Numbered from the stretch's first letter, positions 24,533 through 33,139 are shown. The stretch is 64,000 nucleotides of DNA from Polyangiaceae bacterium (GCA_020633205.1 JACKEB010000011.1:310001-374000); one strand, 5' to 3'. The notes: generated by a model from the letters alone, not told the origin. Program-made: numbers and translations.

Positions 24533-25606
24533 TCAGCTGGATTCTCTGAATCCACCAACCGGCTGGCGACGTTGTATCGGGGTACCGAGCCTCAAGCCGC
24601 GCACTGCCTTCAACGCGCTGCGTCCTAGCTTTCCAGGAGCGCCGCGAGAGATGCTGTGCCACGCGTGCTGGGTCCGATTCCATAATCCCGCGCGGAAAAT
24701 TGCGATCCGCTCCCCAAGGCCGAGGGACTCCGGTCGCCGAGCCTTCGCGAATGCCTTGCGTTCTGCGATCAGGCTGCGGGCGAAACGGCGGAACGCCTGC
24801 TCAGCGTGCACCTGCTTGGCAAGGGCACCTGAGATGAACCGGGCACGCTCCTCCAGGGTCTCGAAGCGTACCGAAGCGTACCGGCTCAACGCTTGGGTGA
24901 CTTGGTGCTTCGGCAGCTTGCGGATCAGCCGCGCTTCCTCGATCAGCATGCCCAGGCGTAGGTCGATTCGACCCTCCACGTAGTCGGCGTAGAGGAACGT
25001 GCGCGCGCTCGGTAGCGTGCCCTTGTACTTGGCAAAGCGCGATAGCTCGCCTTCGCCGTCCTGCGCGAACGCCCGGTCCCAGTCGATGTTGACCGGGAAC
25101 CCAGAGCGTCCGAGCAGCGCGAACTGACCACAGTTGGTGTCCAGGTTGTCGAGGAACCACTCCCACGCGTGCTCCATGAGCATCACGTGACGTTGAAGCT
25201 CGCTCCACTGGGTCGTGTCCGCCGGCAGCTCAGCTTTCGGGTCCCATTTGACGAATGGCTTGAGCAAGCCGTGCAGCGTCACGCCCTCGAGCGTTACCTC
25301 GCGGATTTGCGCAGGGACAGTCGGGCGCCTGGCGAGGTCACGCAGGTGATAGGCCACCACCTCAGCCTCGAGGAGTGCGGGCTCCCCTCGCTTGAAGATG
25401 AACCGTTCGCCGTCGGGGGACTCGAGGATGTGCAGCGGCTTCGAGCCTGACTGGGGGGCAACGTCGATCTCGCGCAGCGCTCCCGCCTCGACCGTAGCGA
25501 GTTGCCTCGAGCTGAGCTGACGATGAAGTCGGCGGTTTTCTGCGCGAATACGCCGGATCAAGCTGCGATAGGAGCGGAACGGGGGTTGCATCGATCGCTT
25601 CGACAT
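24533..25606 (-). CDS. Divergent protein-kinase-like (HipA/PI3K-like fold) protein
   Basis: 357 aa from the ATG at 25606 (MSKRSM); ATG 25591 is the alternative. Residues about 70-125 look like a kinase N-lobe (PLHILESPDGERFIFKRGEP with an ATP-binding-type Lys). A catalytic-loop-like segment, EWFLDNLDTNCGQFAL, is followed by VNIDWDRAFA, corresponding to the HxDxxxxN and DxD positions of HipA- and PI3K-like kinases. The C-terminal third is basic and helical. Substrate unknown. Its start codon shares the sequence CATG with the divergent phosphoesterase start, so promoters of the two genes must lie inside each other's coding regions, or one of the two starts is wrong. Confidence 0.6.
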   Translation of the reverse strand: MSKRSMQPPFRSYRSLIRRIRAENRRLHRQLSSRQLATVEAGALREIDVAPQSGSKPLHILESPDGERFIFKRGEPALLEAEVVAYHLRDLARRPTVPAQIREVTLEGVTLHGLLKPFVKWDPKAELPADTTQWSELQRHVMLMEHAWEWFLDNLDTNCGQFALLGRSGFPVNIDWDRAFAQDGEGELSRFAKYKGTLPSARTFLYADYVEGRIDLRLGMLIEEARLIRKLPKHQVTQALSRYASVRFETLEERARFISGALAKQVHAEQAFRRFARSLIAERKAFAKARRPESLGLGERIAIFRAGLWNRTQHAWHSISRGAPGKLGRSALKAVRGLRLGTPIQRRQPVGGFRESS

Positions 25607-26522
25607 GACCGGTGATTGGCAAGCCATAGGCCAGAACGAGCGACAGCACTTTTCCCAAAATTTCGAGGTAGCGCACGTCTCGGATCTCCACTTTGGCCGC
25701 ACTGAGCCACTGCGTGTTCGGGCGCTAGCAGAGGCGCTCGTTCACTCGCCCCCCGACCTCTTGGTCGTGACTGGCGATTTGACTCAACGAGCGCGCCGGT
25801 CGCAGTTCCGCCAGGCGCGTCGCTTCTTGGATGACATCCCCTGTCCCAAGCTTGTGGTGCCCGGCAACCACGACATCGCGCCATTCTTCCGGCCACTCGC
25901 GCGGCTGTTCTACCCGCGTCGCCGCTACCAACGCTTTCTCGGCGACATCGAGCTCGTGCAGCGTGACGGCTTGATCGCCATCGGCATAGACAGCGTTTCC
26001 CGCTGGCGAGCGAAGGAAGGTTCGTTGACCCGCGGTCAGCTGGCAGACGTGAGACGTGTCCTGGCCGACTTGCCTCGCGGATTCAGGATCTTGGCGTCGC
26101 ATCATCCGCTGATTCACCCGGAGCGTGGCGTGCGGCACCGCGTGCCCGAACGCTTGGTGGATCTGCTGAACGAGCTGCAGATCGACGTGGCGCTGTCTGG
26201 GCACCTGCACGAGAGTTGGGCAGGGCCCCGCTGCCACTGCTCGAGCCACGACGGGCGTTTGAACACGCTCTTCGTGCAGGCATCGACAGCTACCTCCACT
26301 CGCCTGAGAGGACACCGCAACGCTTACAACCGCCTGGAGATTGGCGATGGTGGGGTGACGCTGCGGGTCGAGACCTTCGACGGCTTCGGTTTCACCACGA
26401 CAGACACGCGGCGGTACGTTGCTGGTACGGAGCAGCGCCCAGCGGAGCCTGCGCTCATCGGCTTTCGCAACTCGGACTGGGAAGGCAGCTACAGACCAGA
26501 CACCGGGGGTGCTACAAGTTGA
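25605..26522 (+). CDS. Calcineurin-like metallophosphoesterase
   Basis: 305 aa. The full metal-binding set is visible: SDLHFG, TGDLTQRA, PGNHD, SHHPLIH, and GHLHESW, the layout of the Icc/CpdA class of cyclic nucleotide or phosphodiester hydrolases. There is no signal peptide, so it is cytoplasmic. The domain starts at residue 21, so a later start is conceivable, but no ATG lies closer. It is head-to-head with the kinase-like gene and only 3 bases ahead of the SUMF1-type lipoprotein, with which it is probably co-transcribed. Confidence 0.88.
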   Translation: MTGDWQAIGQNERQHFSQNFEVAHVSDLHFGRTEPLRVRALAEALVHSPPDLLVVTGDLTQRARRSQFRQARRFLDDIPCPKLVVPGNHDIAPFFRPLARLFYPRRRYQRFLGDIELVQRDGLIAIGIDSVSRWRAKEGSLTRGQLADVRRVLADLPRGFRILASHHPLIHPERGVRHRVPERLVDLLNELQIDVALSGHLHESWAGPRCHCSSHDGRLNTLFVQASTATSTRLRGHRNAYNRLEIGDGGVTLRVETFDGFGFTTTDTRRYVAGTEQRPAEPALIGFRNSDWEGSYRPDTGGATS

Positions 26523-26525
26523 TGA

Positions 26526-27413
26526 GTGACTGGCCTCCCCTCTGCCAGGGTCGCGCTTGCCTTGTGCTTGCGCAGCTCATGCTGCGTGGTCCTCGCTTGC
26601 GTTGGCTGTGAAGCCAAAGGCCAGAGCCAGACAGCGCCTGCCCCTCCCCCCCAAACCTCAAGTTCTGTGGAGCCGCTCGCGCCATCGGCGACTGCAGTCC
26701 GGCTGAGCTGCCCGCGAGGCATGCTGCCGGTTCAGCTTCCCGAGCAGCCGAGCTTCTGCGTCGATCGCTACGAAGCTAATTTGGTGGAGGCCGATGGCGG
26801 CGCCGCGCTTGCCGCAAGTCAACGCCCTGCGCGAGGCGTGAGGTACCGTGCAGTGTCGGTTGGCGGCGTGAAACCTCAAGCTTACGTCAATCGTATGGAG
26901 GCTTCAGCGGCTTGCGAGGCTTCAGGCAAACGCCTGTGCAAGGCCCGGGAGTGGTATGCAGCGTGTGCAGGTGCCGGGCATACGAAATATCCGTACGGCA
27001 ACAAGTTCGAGAAGAATCGCTGTAATGTGGACAAGGGTCACCTGCTGCACAAGCTCTTCGGAAACGTGAACTACACGTACGATGCGCACTACAACAGCCC
27101 GAAGCTGAATCTGGAGCCAGGCTTCTTGGCGAAGACCGGGGAGTACGCGGACTGCAAGAGCGAGGTGGGCGCTCAAGACATGATGGGGAACCTGCACGAG
27201 TGGGTCGCCGACGACGTGAGCGCCAAGCTCAGGCAAGAGCTGCCTCTAGAGAAGGGCGATCAGTGGCTGGGCAAGCGCGGCATGGGTGTGTTCATGGGAG
27301 GCTACTTCAGCTCCCACGGTGAGCATGGAACCGGCTGCCTGTATGTCACCGCGACCCACGCGCCGGACTACCACGACTACTCAACCGGGTTCCGCTGCTG
27401 CGCTGATCGCTAG
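26526..27413 (+). CDS. FGE-sulfatase (SUMF1)-domain lipoprotein
   Basis: 295 aa from a GTG at 26526. The signal sequence has a lipobox VLAC near residue 25, then a Pro/Ser linker. The rest is a formylglycine-generating-enzyme-like domain (CPRGMLPVQLPEQPSFCVDR, the GKRLCKAREWYAAC motif, GNLHEWVADD, and a terminal GFRCCADR). Most bacterial members of this fold at the cell surface are not sulfatase activators, and no sulfatase lies nearby. Extra cysteine pairs suggest a disulfide-stabilised secreted form. Confidence 0.85.
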   Translation: MTGLPSARVALALCLRSSCCVVLACVGCEAKGQSQTAPAPPPQTSSSVEPLAPSATAVRLSCPRGMLPVQLPEQPSFCVDRYEANLVEADGGAALAASQRPARGVRYRAVSVGGVKPQAYVNRMEASAACEASGKRLCKAREWYAACAGAGHTKYPYGNKFEKNRCNVDKGHLLHKLFGNVNYTYDAHYNSPKLNLEPGFLAKTGEYADCKSEVGAQDMMGNLHEWVADDVSAKLRQELPLEKGDQWLGKRGMGVFMGGYFSSHGEHGTGCLYVTATHAPDYHDYSTGFRCCADR

Positions 27414-27415
27414 TC

Positions 27416-27865
27416 CTAGAACGACGTCTGCCCCTTATCTTCATATTCCGCGAGGAATTCCCGCACGCGCTCGCGTTCCTCTGGGTTCAGGCTGTCGTGT
27501 AGGTGGGCGAGGGCCTCGCTTGGTTCATGCATCACCTTGCGGTTCTCGTACCCCGCTTCGCGTACGATGCGTTGGAGCTGCAGGTTCAGCGTCGCGTTGG
27601 TGGGCGACACCAGAATCGCGATGCGGTCGAGCCGGGTGTTCATCTTCTGGAACAACTCGGTCAGGCGATCCGCGGCGGGCTGGGGGTAGATGCGCACCGG
27701 GCGATGATCCGCACACAAGATGGGCTGCATGGTGGCGGGCGTCCTCATCACCTCCGCAGCCAGGGCCTGGGAATAAATGTCCGCGTCGTCGCGGGTTTTC
27801 AGAGCGAAGACTCTCGCTTCGATCACCCGACCAACTCGGCGCTGCATCGTGAAGGGTTCCGACAC
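27416..27865 (-). CDS. Hypothetical protein, SpoIIAA/STAS-like
   Basis: 149 aa, single domain, no signal peptide. The layout is an N-terminal strand (RVIEARVFALKTRDDADIYS), a helix, a strand containing ILCADHRPVRIYP, then RLDRIAILVSPTNATLNLQL and a long C-terminal helix. This is compatible with a SpoIIAA/STAS-like alpha/beta fold, but I do not recognise a named family. Its stop is 2 bases from the stop of the convergent SUMF1-type gene. A hairpin (27930-27948) lies just upstream of its start. Confidence 0.6.
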   Translation of the reverse strand: MSEPFTMQRRVGRVIEARVFALKTRDDADIYSQALAAEVMRTPATMQPILCADHRPVRIYPQPAADRLTELFQKMNTRLDRIAILVSPTNATLNLQLQRIVREAGYENRKVMHEPSEALAHLHDSLNPEERERVREFLAEYEDKGQTSF

Positions 27866-27929
27866 GCTGGGTCTCTAGCATGCGGAACGACCCCTGGAGG
27901 ACGCAAGAGCCCAGATGTCTCACACCGGT

Positions 27930-27948
27930 GCCAAACCGTAGGTTTGGC
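27930..27948. terminator. Hairpin downstream of the LuxR/TPR regulator
   Basis: GCCAAACC-GTA-GGTTTGGC is a perfect 8-bp stem with a 3-base loop, between the stop of the regulator (27989) and the start of the next minus gene. No T-run follows on the minus strand, so it is a pause or processing site or an incomplete terminator. Confidence 0.4.
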
Positions 27949-27988
27949 GGTTCACCAGCGTACCTACCCGTTGGGGTGGGCGCGCCCG

Positions 27989-29449
27989 CTACTCCTCGAA
28001 GCCTGCGCGCTGCAGGCCTTCTACCACGCGATCGGCCACGTCGGTCTGTCCGCGCGGAATCATCGCGTGAATGCCGGCGAGGCGAAAACTCGGGTGATAG
28101 CCCTGCAGGCGCACCCGTTCCTGCTGCGCTTCGGTGTTGCGTTCTGCCATACCGAGGGAGGCGCACAACAGGGCGTGCCCGAAGGCGTACTGGGGCCGTG
28201 TAACCAGCGCGTCCCGGCAAGCGCTCACGGCGTTTTCGTAGTCGTTCGCGATGAAGTGCGCAAACCCTAGGCCGGCGGCGTAGGCGCGTGGGCTGAGCCG
28301 CGCAGCGAGGCGCATGCTGGTGAAGCCGCTCTGGTCCCCTCGCGCGAGCTTCACGTGGCCCAGGGCAGCGTGAGCGGACGCGAAGCTCGGGTTGATGTCC
28401 GTCGATGCTTGAAACAGCCGGTCCGAATCGTAGTTCCCCTGGCTCATCTCCGAGCGGCCCTTGAGGTACCAACCGATCGCGTCCTTCGAGTCGGTTGCTA
28501 GCGCGCGCTCGGCAGTTGCTCGCAGCGCGTCGTGGCTTTGGGTCACGTCGGGGACCCACTGGTTGATGATGTTCTGGTACAGCGCATAGCCCCGTCCGTA
28601 AAGCGCAAGCATGAACTTGCCGTCACGGCTCAGGGCTCGCTCAAAAAAATCAAGGGCCCTTTCATTGCCATCGCGCGAGCGGTCGTCAGTGCCGAGCAGC
28701 CCTTGATGAGTTAGCTCCCAGGCATTGAGATTTTCTGTGGGGAAACCAATGCTGCGTTCCCCTTCGGCGCGCATCAACTCAGGGTACGCCTTGCCGACGA
28801 TGTTGCGAGCGAGCTCGTCTTGCAGCTCGAACAGGAGCCCCATGTTGACGTCGAAGTTCTCCGACCACAACGTGTGACCCTTGCTGACGGCGTCGAGGCG
28901 CACGGTGATTCGCAGGCTCTCTCCGGAGCGACGGACGCTGCCGGTCACCAGGTACTCGGCGCCCACCGCTTCTCCAAGCTGCTGCGTCGGATGGTCGCTC
29001 CCGCCAACGTGGATGCTCGTGCTGCGCGCGATGACCGGGAACCAGCGCCACTTGCTGAGCAGGGTGATGAGATCGTCCACCAACCCTGCGGCGAAGCTCG
29101 CCTCTATCGGATCATCGCCATAGCAGTCGAAGCGCAGCACGGCGACCGCGGGTCGCGCTTCGAAGGGTGCGGCGGAGAGTAGCCGAGTGTGGCTACCCGT
29201 GTCGCTCGCGGTGATGTCACCCAGGGTACGGGCGATGGCTGCCGCTTCCGTGCGGTTACTCGCGCCGAGAGCTTTCAGCAAGTTCTCGACGTGAGTCTTC
29301 ACGGTGGACACCGAGAGCTGAAGCTGCCCGGCGATTTCCCGGTTGGGATAGCCCTGCGCCAAGAGATCCAGCACGTCTCGCTGGCGCTTGGTCAGGCTAT
29401 TCAGGCCCTGTGAGGCCCTTGGTTGCGATGGATGGGTCTTTGGAGTCAC
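27989..29449 (-). CDS. LuxR-type HTH + FlgO/TolB-like domain + TPR regulator
   Basis: 486 aa. Residues 15-80 form a LuxR-type HTH (TKRQRDVLDLLAQGYPNREI, VSTVKTHVENLLKALGA). Residues 95-230 form an FlgO/TolB-N-like domain as found behind DNA-binding domains of adenylate-cyclase-like regulators (AVLRFDCYGDDPIEASFAAG, GAEYLVTGSVRRSG). The remainder is TPR repeats. Such one-component proteins bind DNA and sense protein partners through the TPR part. It lacks a receiver, so control is not by a simple phosphorelay. It stands next to a long upstream intergenic region, likely holding its promoter. Confidence 0.85.
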   Translation of the reverse strand: MTPKTHPSQPRASQGLNSLTKRQRDVLDLLAQGYPNREIAGQLQLSVSTVKTHVENLLKALGASNRTEAAAIARTLGDITASDTGSHTRLLSAAPFEARPAVAVLRFDCYGDDPIEASFAAGLVDDLITLLSKWRWFPVIARSTSIHVGGSDHPTQQLGEAVGAEYLVTGSVRRSGESLRITVRLDAVSKGHTLWSENFDVNMGLLFELQDELARNIVGKAYPELMRAEGERSIGFPTENLNAWELTHQGLLGTDDRSRDGNERALDFFERALSRDGKFMLALYGRGYALYQNIINQWVPDVTQSHDALRATAERALATDSKDAIGWYLKGRSEMSQGNYDSDRLFQASTDINPSFASAHAALGHVKLARGDQSGFTSMRLAARLSPRAYAAGLGFAHFIANDYENAVSACRDALVTRPQYAFGHALLCASLGMAERNTEAQQERVRLQGYHPSFRLAGIHAMIPRGQTDVADRVVEGLQRAGFEE

Positions 29450-29976
29450 GGTTCGTACCTCCGCGCACGACTGCTAGGCGGTTCAATGAGCAAGCGTTCG
29501 AGCATCGCGCCTGTCGTCGCTGCGTTTGCAGCGTCTCGCTCAATACCGTCGCTTGCTCGCTCCTGAATGTCTACGGACCTGATGACAAACTATCCCCGGA
29601 TGTGGGCGGAAAGGCGATGTCAGTGCCTGATATCGAAAGTGCACTCGAAATCACTCGATGCCACTCCGCTTGTTTCAACACGTATTCGCGTGACCAAACC
29701 CACTTGGAAAGACCTGGGTTGCTCACGCGTTCGCGTGACGAGACACGCGCGGGTTGGTGACGCCTCAGGCTCGAACCCAACCGCGATCGAATTTTTTCGA
29801 TCGACCAATCGAGAGGATTTCGGCTGCTTTTTTGGGGGTGAGGCTGGCGGTTGGTGCCGGCGTCAGCCCGGGCAACGGCGGGCGTTCGGGGGATGAGCTA
29901 TGGTCCGCGCCCCGGCGAGGAGGGCGAGCCGTGCGTGCCCGTGCAGGGGAGGCGGCGAGCTCCACGGAGTCGATCC
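29450..29976. other. Intergenic region between LuxR/TPR regulator and arfB
   Basis: Divergent promoter region without a convincing gene. It contains an 8-bp hairpin with an all-T loop (CGATCGAA-TTTT-TTCGATCG, 29784-29803), an inverted pair AACCCA/TGGGTT (about 29697-29720), and a duplicated TTCGCGTGAC (about 29686 and 29730). These could be regulator sites. The region is AT-richer around 29560-29670 than its surroundings. Confidence 0.4.
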
Positions 29977-30402
29977 ATGGCTGATGCACTAGAGATTACC
30001 GCGCGGATAATAATCCCGGCTTCTGATTTGAGCTGGTCAGCGGTGCGCGCGTCGGGGCCTGGCGGACAGAACGTCAACAAGGTCGCCTCGAAGGTTGAGT
30101 TGCGTTTCGACGCGGGTAACTCCCGGGCGCTGAGCGAAGAGACACGCGCGCGCCTCATTCAGCTCGCAGGCTCGAGAGCCAGCTTGGAAGGCGTGATCGT
30201 GATCGTCGCCCAAGACACCCGCGATCAGCGGCGGAACCTGGAGCTCGCGCGGGAGCGCTTGGCGGAGCTGGTGCGTCAGGCGTTGGTTCGCCCCAAGCGC
30301 CGGCGCCCCACCAAGCCGAGCCGCGCGGCCACCGCCCGGCGTTTGGACGCCAAGAAGCGTCAGGGCGACAAGAAGCGCTCGCGCCAGGCCGGCTTCGACT
30401 GA
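29977..30402 (+). CDS. arfB: Alternative ribosome-rescue factor ArfB (peptidyl-tRNA hydrolase)
   Basis: 141 aa from the ATG at 29977 with GGAG 9 bases upstream; the open frame before it is not coding. The release-factor GGQ motif is in GPGGQNVNKVASKVELRFD, the catalytic loop that hydrolyses peptidyl-tRNA on stalled ribosomes. The C-terminus is a Lys/Arg-rich tail (RRPTKPSRAATARRLDAKK) that inserts in the empty mRNA channel, which distinguishes ArfB from RF1/RF2. Length fits the family. It is a single gene, convergent with an M23 peptidase. Confidence 0.95.
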   Translation: MADALEITARIIIPASDLSWSAVRASGPGGQNVNKVASKVELRFDAGNSRALSEETRARLIQLAGSRASLEGVIVIVAQDTRDQRRNLELARERLAELVRQALVRPKRRRPTKPSRAATARRLDAKKRQGDKKRSRQAGFD

Positions 30403-30448
30403 GCCAGCCCTGCAACTGAGCCAGCCCTGCAACTGAGCTAGGCCTGCG
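30398..30448. repeat. 17-bp tandem repeat across the arfB stop codon
   Basis: ACTGAGCCAGCCCTGCA occurs at 30398-30414 and 30415-30431, with a degraded third copy at 30432-30448. The first copy contains the arfB TGA, so the duplication repeated the stop codon context. The last copy overlaps the stop of the convergent M23 gene. GCTAGG/CCTAGC (30436-30458) forms a small hairpin that may act as a shared terminator. Confidence 0.7.
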
Positions 30449-31805
30449 ATGGACCTAGCGCAGAGCGGCGCGAGCGCCGCCGCCTCAGTAGCAGCAACCC
30501 AAGGAGTGCAAACAGCGCGCTGGGCGACTGCCTTGGGGCGTCGTTCCGCGTCAGGCGGCAGGCACAACCGGAGTCTCCGTCGGAGGTGCTGGTTGCGGGG
30601 TTGAAACCCGCCCCGGCGCTGCCTGCCGCTCCTGCGCCGCCGCTGCTGTCGGCGCCGCTGCCACCGCCTGGCCAACTCCCCGCGGAACCAGCTGAGCCTC
30701 CGTTTGCCACGCCCCCATTGCTGCTGTTGCTGCCGCCAGTGCTTGCGCCCGCGGCGCCACCTTCTGCGCCGGCGCCTCCCGCGCCTCCGTTGCCGGCGCC
30801 TGCGGGTGTCCAGCGCACCGCATCGAAGCTGAGCTTTCGCATCAGGCTGTCGTAGTTCTCCCCGGTGTTGTCGCCGAGGCTCACGTAGCGGTCATCCCCT
30901 TGAGTGAGGGAGTACACACCCAGGCTCACCCAGCCCTTTTGCGCAGCTTGATTGACGCTAGGGCTGCTCGTGATGCCTGCTCCATCGAACACGTCATACA
31001 CGGCGTTCTGGGAGCTAGCCTCGCTATTCGGGACGTGCACCGAGAGCTCGTAGTCGCCGGGCGTATCCACGTGGAAGTGCCAGCGACCGTAGGTCTCCTG
31101 GTCCACGGCGTCGGTGGTGAATGTGTAGTAGTGGTGGTCCCCGTAGCCCTCGGCGACATCCCACCAGTAGGAAGTGGCGCGCTCGAAGCAGGCGGAGTCG
31201 CTCTCGTCGATCACCAGCTCCGAGCCGTTCAGCCGGGCGTCGCAGCTTGGGGGCGGACCGCAGTTGTCGCTCGTGATGTTGGTGCCGAGGCTCGGATCAC
31301 CGAAGTTCTGAAAGGTGCTGGGCAGGCTCTGGCACCACCAGGAGCCACAGCTTTGCTGGATTTGAAAGTGCAGGTGCGTGCCGCAGATCCATCCGCTATT
31401 GCCGACGCGGCCGACCACGTCGCCACGTTTCACCGACTGTCCGACGCTGAGGCTCGAGCTGCCGGCTTGCAGGTGGAGAAACAACGCCTCCGTACCGTCA
31501 CCGAAGGCGATGATCACGTAGTTGGCATCGTTTGCGTAGGCGGAGTCACAACCGTAGGAGCTCGAATCCATGCGGATCATGCGCACGGTGCCATCCGCGG
31601 GCGCGCTGACTTCGCCTCCAAGGCCGATGCCGATGTCCCAGGCGTAGGCGCCCTCTGCGGTGTGACTACCGGTGTTGTGCCCTTGGGTGACGGAGCAGGT
31701 CACGCCGCACGGCCAGGGCGCGGCCAACTGGGGCGTTGCGCCAGCCGAGCCGGCGTACAGCAGACCTAACCCCAAACCAAGCAAGCAAGCTGACGTGCGC
31801 TTCAT
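30438..31805 (-). CDS. Secreted M23 peptidase with MYXO-CTERM-like tail
   Basis: 455 aa from the ATG at 31805 (MKRTSACLLGLG), with a signal peptide cleaved near AGSAGA. Residues about 40-200 form an M23/LytM endopeptidase with HNTGSHTAEGAYAWDIG (first zinc ligands) and THLHFQI (HxH). A golvesin-like or CBM-like domain follows (YGRWHFHVDTPGDYELSVHV). A Gly/Ala/Ser-rich linker then leads to a terminal CAC motif, a hydrophobic helix (SALFALLGLLLL) and an Arg cluster, the plan of the MYXO-CTERM surface-sorting tail. It cuts peptidoglycan cross-links, its own or prey. The tail points to a Myxococcota host. Confidence 0.9.
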   Translation of the reverse strand: MKRTSACLLGLGLGLLYAGSAGATPQLAAPWPCGVTCSVTQGHNTGSHTAEGAYAWDIGIGLGGEVSAPADGTVRMIRMDSSSYGCDSAYANDANYVIIAFGDGTEALFLHLQAGSSSLSVGQSVKRGDVVGRVGNSGWICGTHLHFQIQQSCGSWWCQSLPSTFQNFGDPSLGTNITSDNCGPPPSCDARLNGSELVIDESDSACFERATSYWWDVAEGYGDHHYYTFTTDAVDQETYGRWHFHVDTPGDYELSVHVPNSEASSQNAVYDVFDGAGITSSPSVNQAAQKGWVSLGVYSLTQGDDRYVSLGDNTGENYDSLMRKLSFDAVRWTPAGAGNGGAGGAGAEGGAAGASTGGSNSSNGGVANGGSAGSAGSWPGGGSGADSSGGAGAAGSAGAGFNPATSTSDGDSGCACRLTRNDAPRQSPSALFALLGLLLLRRRRSRRSALGPSQA

Positions 31806-31997
31806 ACTCAAGGCTCGACCGCGGTGGTCGACGTGTGAAGCAGAAGCAATCGCCATGCCCGTTCGGGGGGTGAGGAGTGTCGGGGACTTAGCGTCGCCCG
31901 CTCGACCGTGTTGTGCACTTGGGCCTGTTGCCTTGCACAACCCTGCACAAGCGGACCACGGATATATCCACGTGGAATCGAGCGTGAGGGTGCCCTG

Positions 31998-32549
31998 TCA
32001 TGACTCGAAGGCCACGCACACGCTCTGCAAGATGGGGGACACGTCGTCGCTGACGGTGAAGGTGATGCTCACCGTGGTTCCGCTGCCATCCTCCACCAGT
32101 ACCAGGGTGATGGGTGTGTTCACCGGTAAGTTGGTCAGCTCGTAGAAGCCCATCGGGTCGTTGAAGAAGCTGCCAGCGCTGATCGACGCCACGGTGTAAC
32201 CACTGCCGGAACCGGTCCAGGCCATGGTGTCGAAGTCGAAGTCGATGGCGAGCTGGTCGGCGGCGGGAGGCGTGGGGCTGGCCGCGCAGCTAGCGTCCGT
32301 CGTCGTGAAACTGACGCCGGCGGCGAAGAGGTTCGCCGTCTGCGCGCTGAGGATTGCTTCCTCAGGGTTACACGCGACACAGGCACCGAATGTCGCACCG
32401 CCGCTCCCGCCGCTGCTGACGGAGCCGTCGCCGTTGCCAGCGTCCACGCCCGTGCGGTTCTTCACGGAGTCCTCATCGTCACAGCCCACGGCTAGCGAAA
32501 CCGCGAGGCCCACGCAGAGCGCACCAACCAGTCCCATCCCCAATCGCAT
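31998..32549 (-). CDS. Hypothetical lipoprotein
   Basis: 183 aa from the ATG at 32549 (MRLGMGLVGALC); the frame open further upstream is not coding. A lipobox LAVGC at residue 22 is followed by a Gly/Ser stretch (GSVSSGGSGG), then a domain of strands (LAIDFDFDTMAWTGSGSGYT, TPITLVLVEDGSGTTVSIT) with paired cysteines. No named family recognised. It lies behind the M23 peptidase on the same strand, about 190 bases away, so separate transcription is likely. Confidence 0.65.
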   Translation of the reverse strand: MRLGMGLVGALCVGLAVSLAVGCDDEDSVKNRTGVDAGNGDGSVSSGGSGGATFGACVACNPEEAILSAQTANLFAAGVSFTTTDASCAASPTPPAADQLAIDFDFDTMAWTGSGSGYTVASISAGSFFNDPMGFYELTNLPVNTPITLVLVEDGSGTTVSITFTVSDDVSPILQSVCVAFES

Positions 32550-32923
32550 CGCCTGAGCATACTCTGGGGCCTCGCGGTCGTCGCGCTGGTCACTCGCAGA
32601 ACCGCCGATTTTAGCGGCGGCCGCACGCAGCTGCGCTGTTCGCCCACAATCTGCGCAACCGGTGGCTCCAGGGGGCGAAAGCAGACCCAGCCAAGGCAAT
32701 GGCCCTCCAGTGAGGCAAGCGCGCCGGGTCGTACCCCAAGCCATGACCCGGCGCGCGCCTCCCTCGAGGGCACTCAGCTCTAAGCAAATCGACCTGGGGA
32801 AACGCAGCCGCTCGCAAGGGAGCGTGCGGCACGTGCCCTCGATTCCGCTGGGGTCAAGCGTGGAGGGCCATTGCCGAGGCTTCTAATCCCCAAGGCCTTA
32901 ATCCCCAAGGAAAGAAGAGAGCC
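32550..32923. promoter_or_regulatory. Promoter region of the type III translocon-like operon, with direct repeats
   Basis: 374 bases between the divergent lipoprotein and the translocon-like operon. TAATCCCCAAGG occurs twice (32884-32895 and 32899-32910), 15 bases apart, ending 13 bases before the first ATG; this looks like a two-site activator or repressor element. AAGAAGAGAG just before the ATG at 32924 is the ribosome site. No coding feature is convincing. Confidence 0.5.
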
Positions 32924-33127
32924 ATGACCCAACGAGACAAGCTGACCCTGATGACCCTGGACCGCATCGAGCACGAGCTAGCAGAGCAGAACAAAGCTTG
33001 GGAACAAGCCCTCGCCGCCTTGGCCGAGTTCAAGGACGCAACCCTGGTGCTAGACGAACAGACCTTCGAAGAGCTCACCGCGCCGCCTCCGGCGCCCAAA
33101 CTCGCGGCCTTCGCCGCCCGCTGCTGA
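32924..33127 (+). CDS. Small helical protein, first gene of translocon-like operon
   Basis: 67 aa. It is one long charged helix (LDRIEHELAEQNKAWEQALA) followed by a Pro/Ala-rich end. Position and size resemble LcrG/PcrG, the small cytoplasmic partner of the needle-tip protein that opens translocon operons in Yersinia and Pseudomonas, but sequence alone does not establish this. It lacks the features of needle subunits. The ATG follows AAGAAGAGAG, and 12 bases separate it from the next gene. If LcrG-like, it would bind the 33140 product. Confidence 0.6.
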   Translation: MTQRDKLTLMTLDRIEHELAEQNKAWEQALAALAEFKDATLVLDEQTFEELTAPPPAPKLAAFAARC

Positions 33128-33139
33128 AAGGAACGAACG

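Noticed and set aside
27525..28559. 344-codon minus frame over the LuxR/TPR gene and the 27416 gene
   Set aside because: Arg/Pro-rich composition, and it overlaps two real genes in other frames; high GC keeps such frames open.
32924..33127. Needle subunit (SctF) assignment for the 67-aa protein
   Set aside because: It has a Pro-rich end and no needle-type motif; position resembles LcrG more, so only a small helical protein is claimed.
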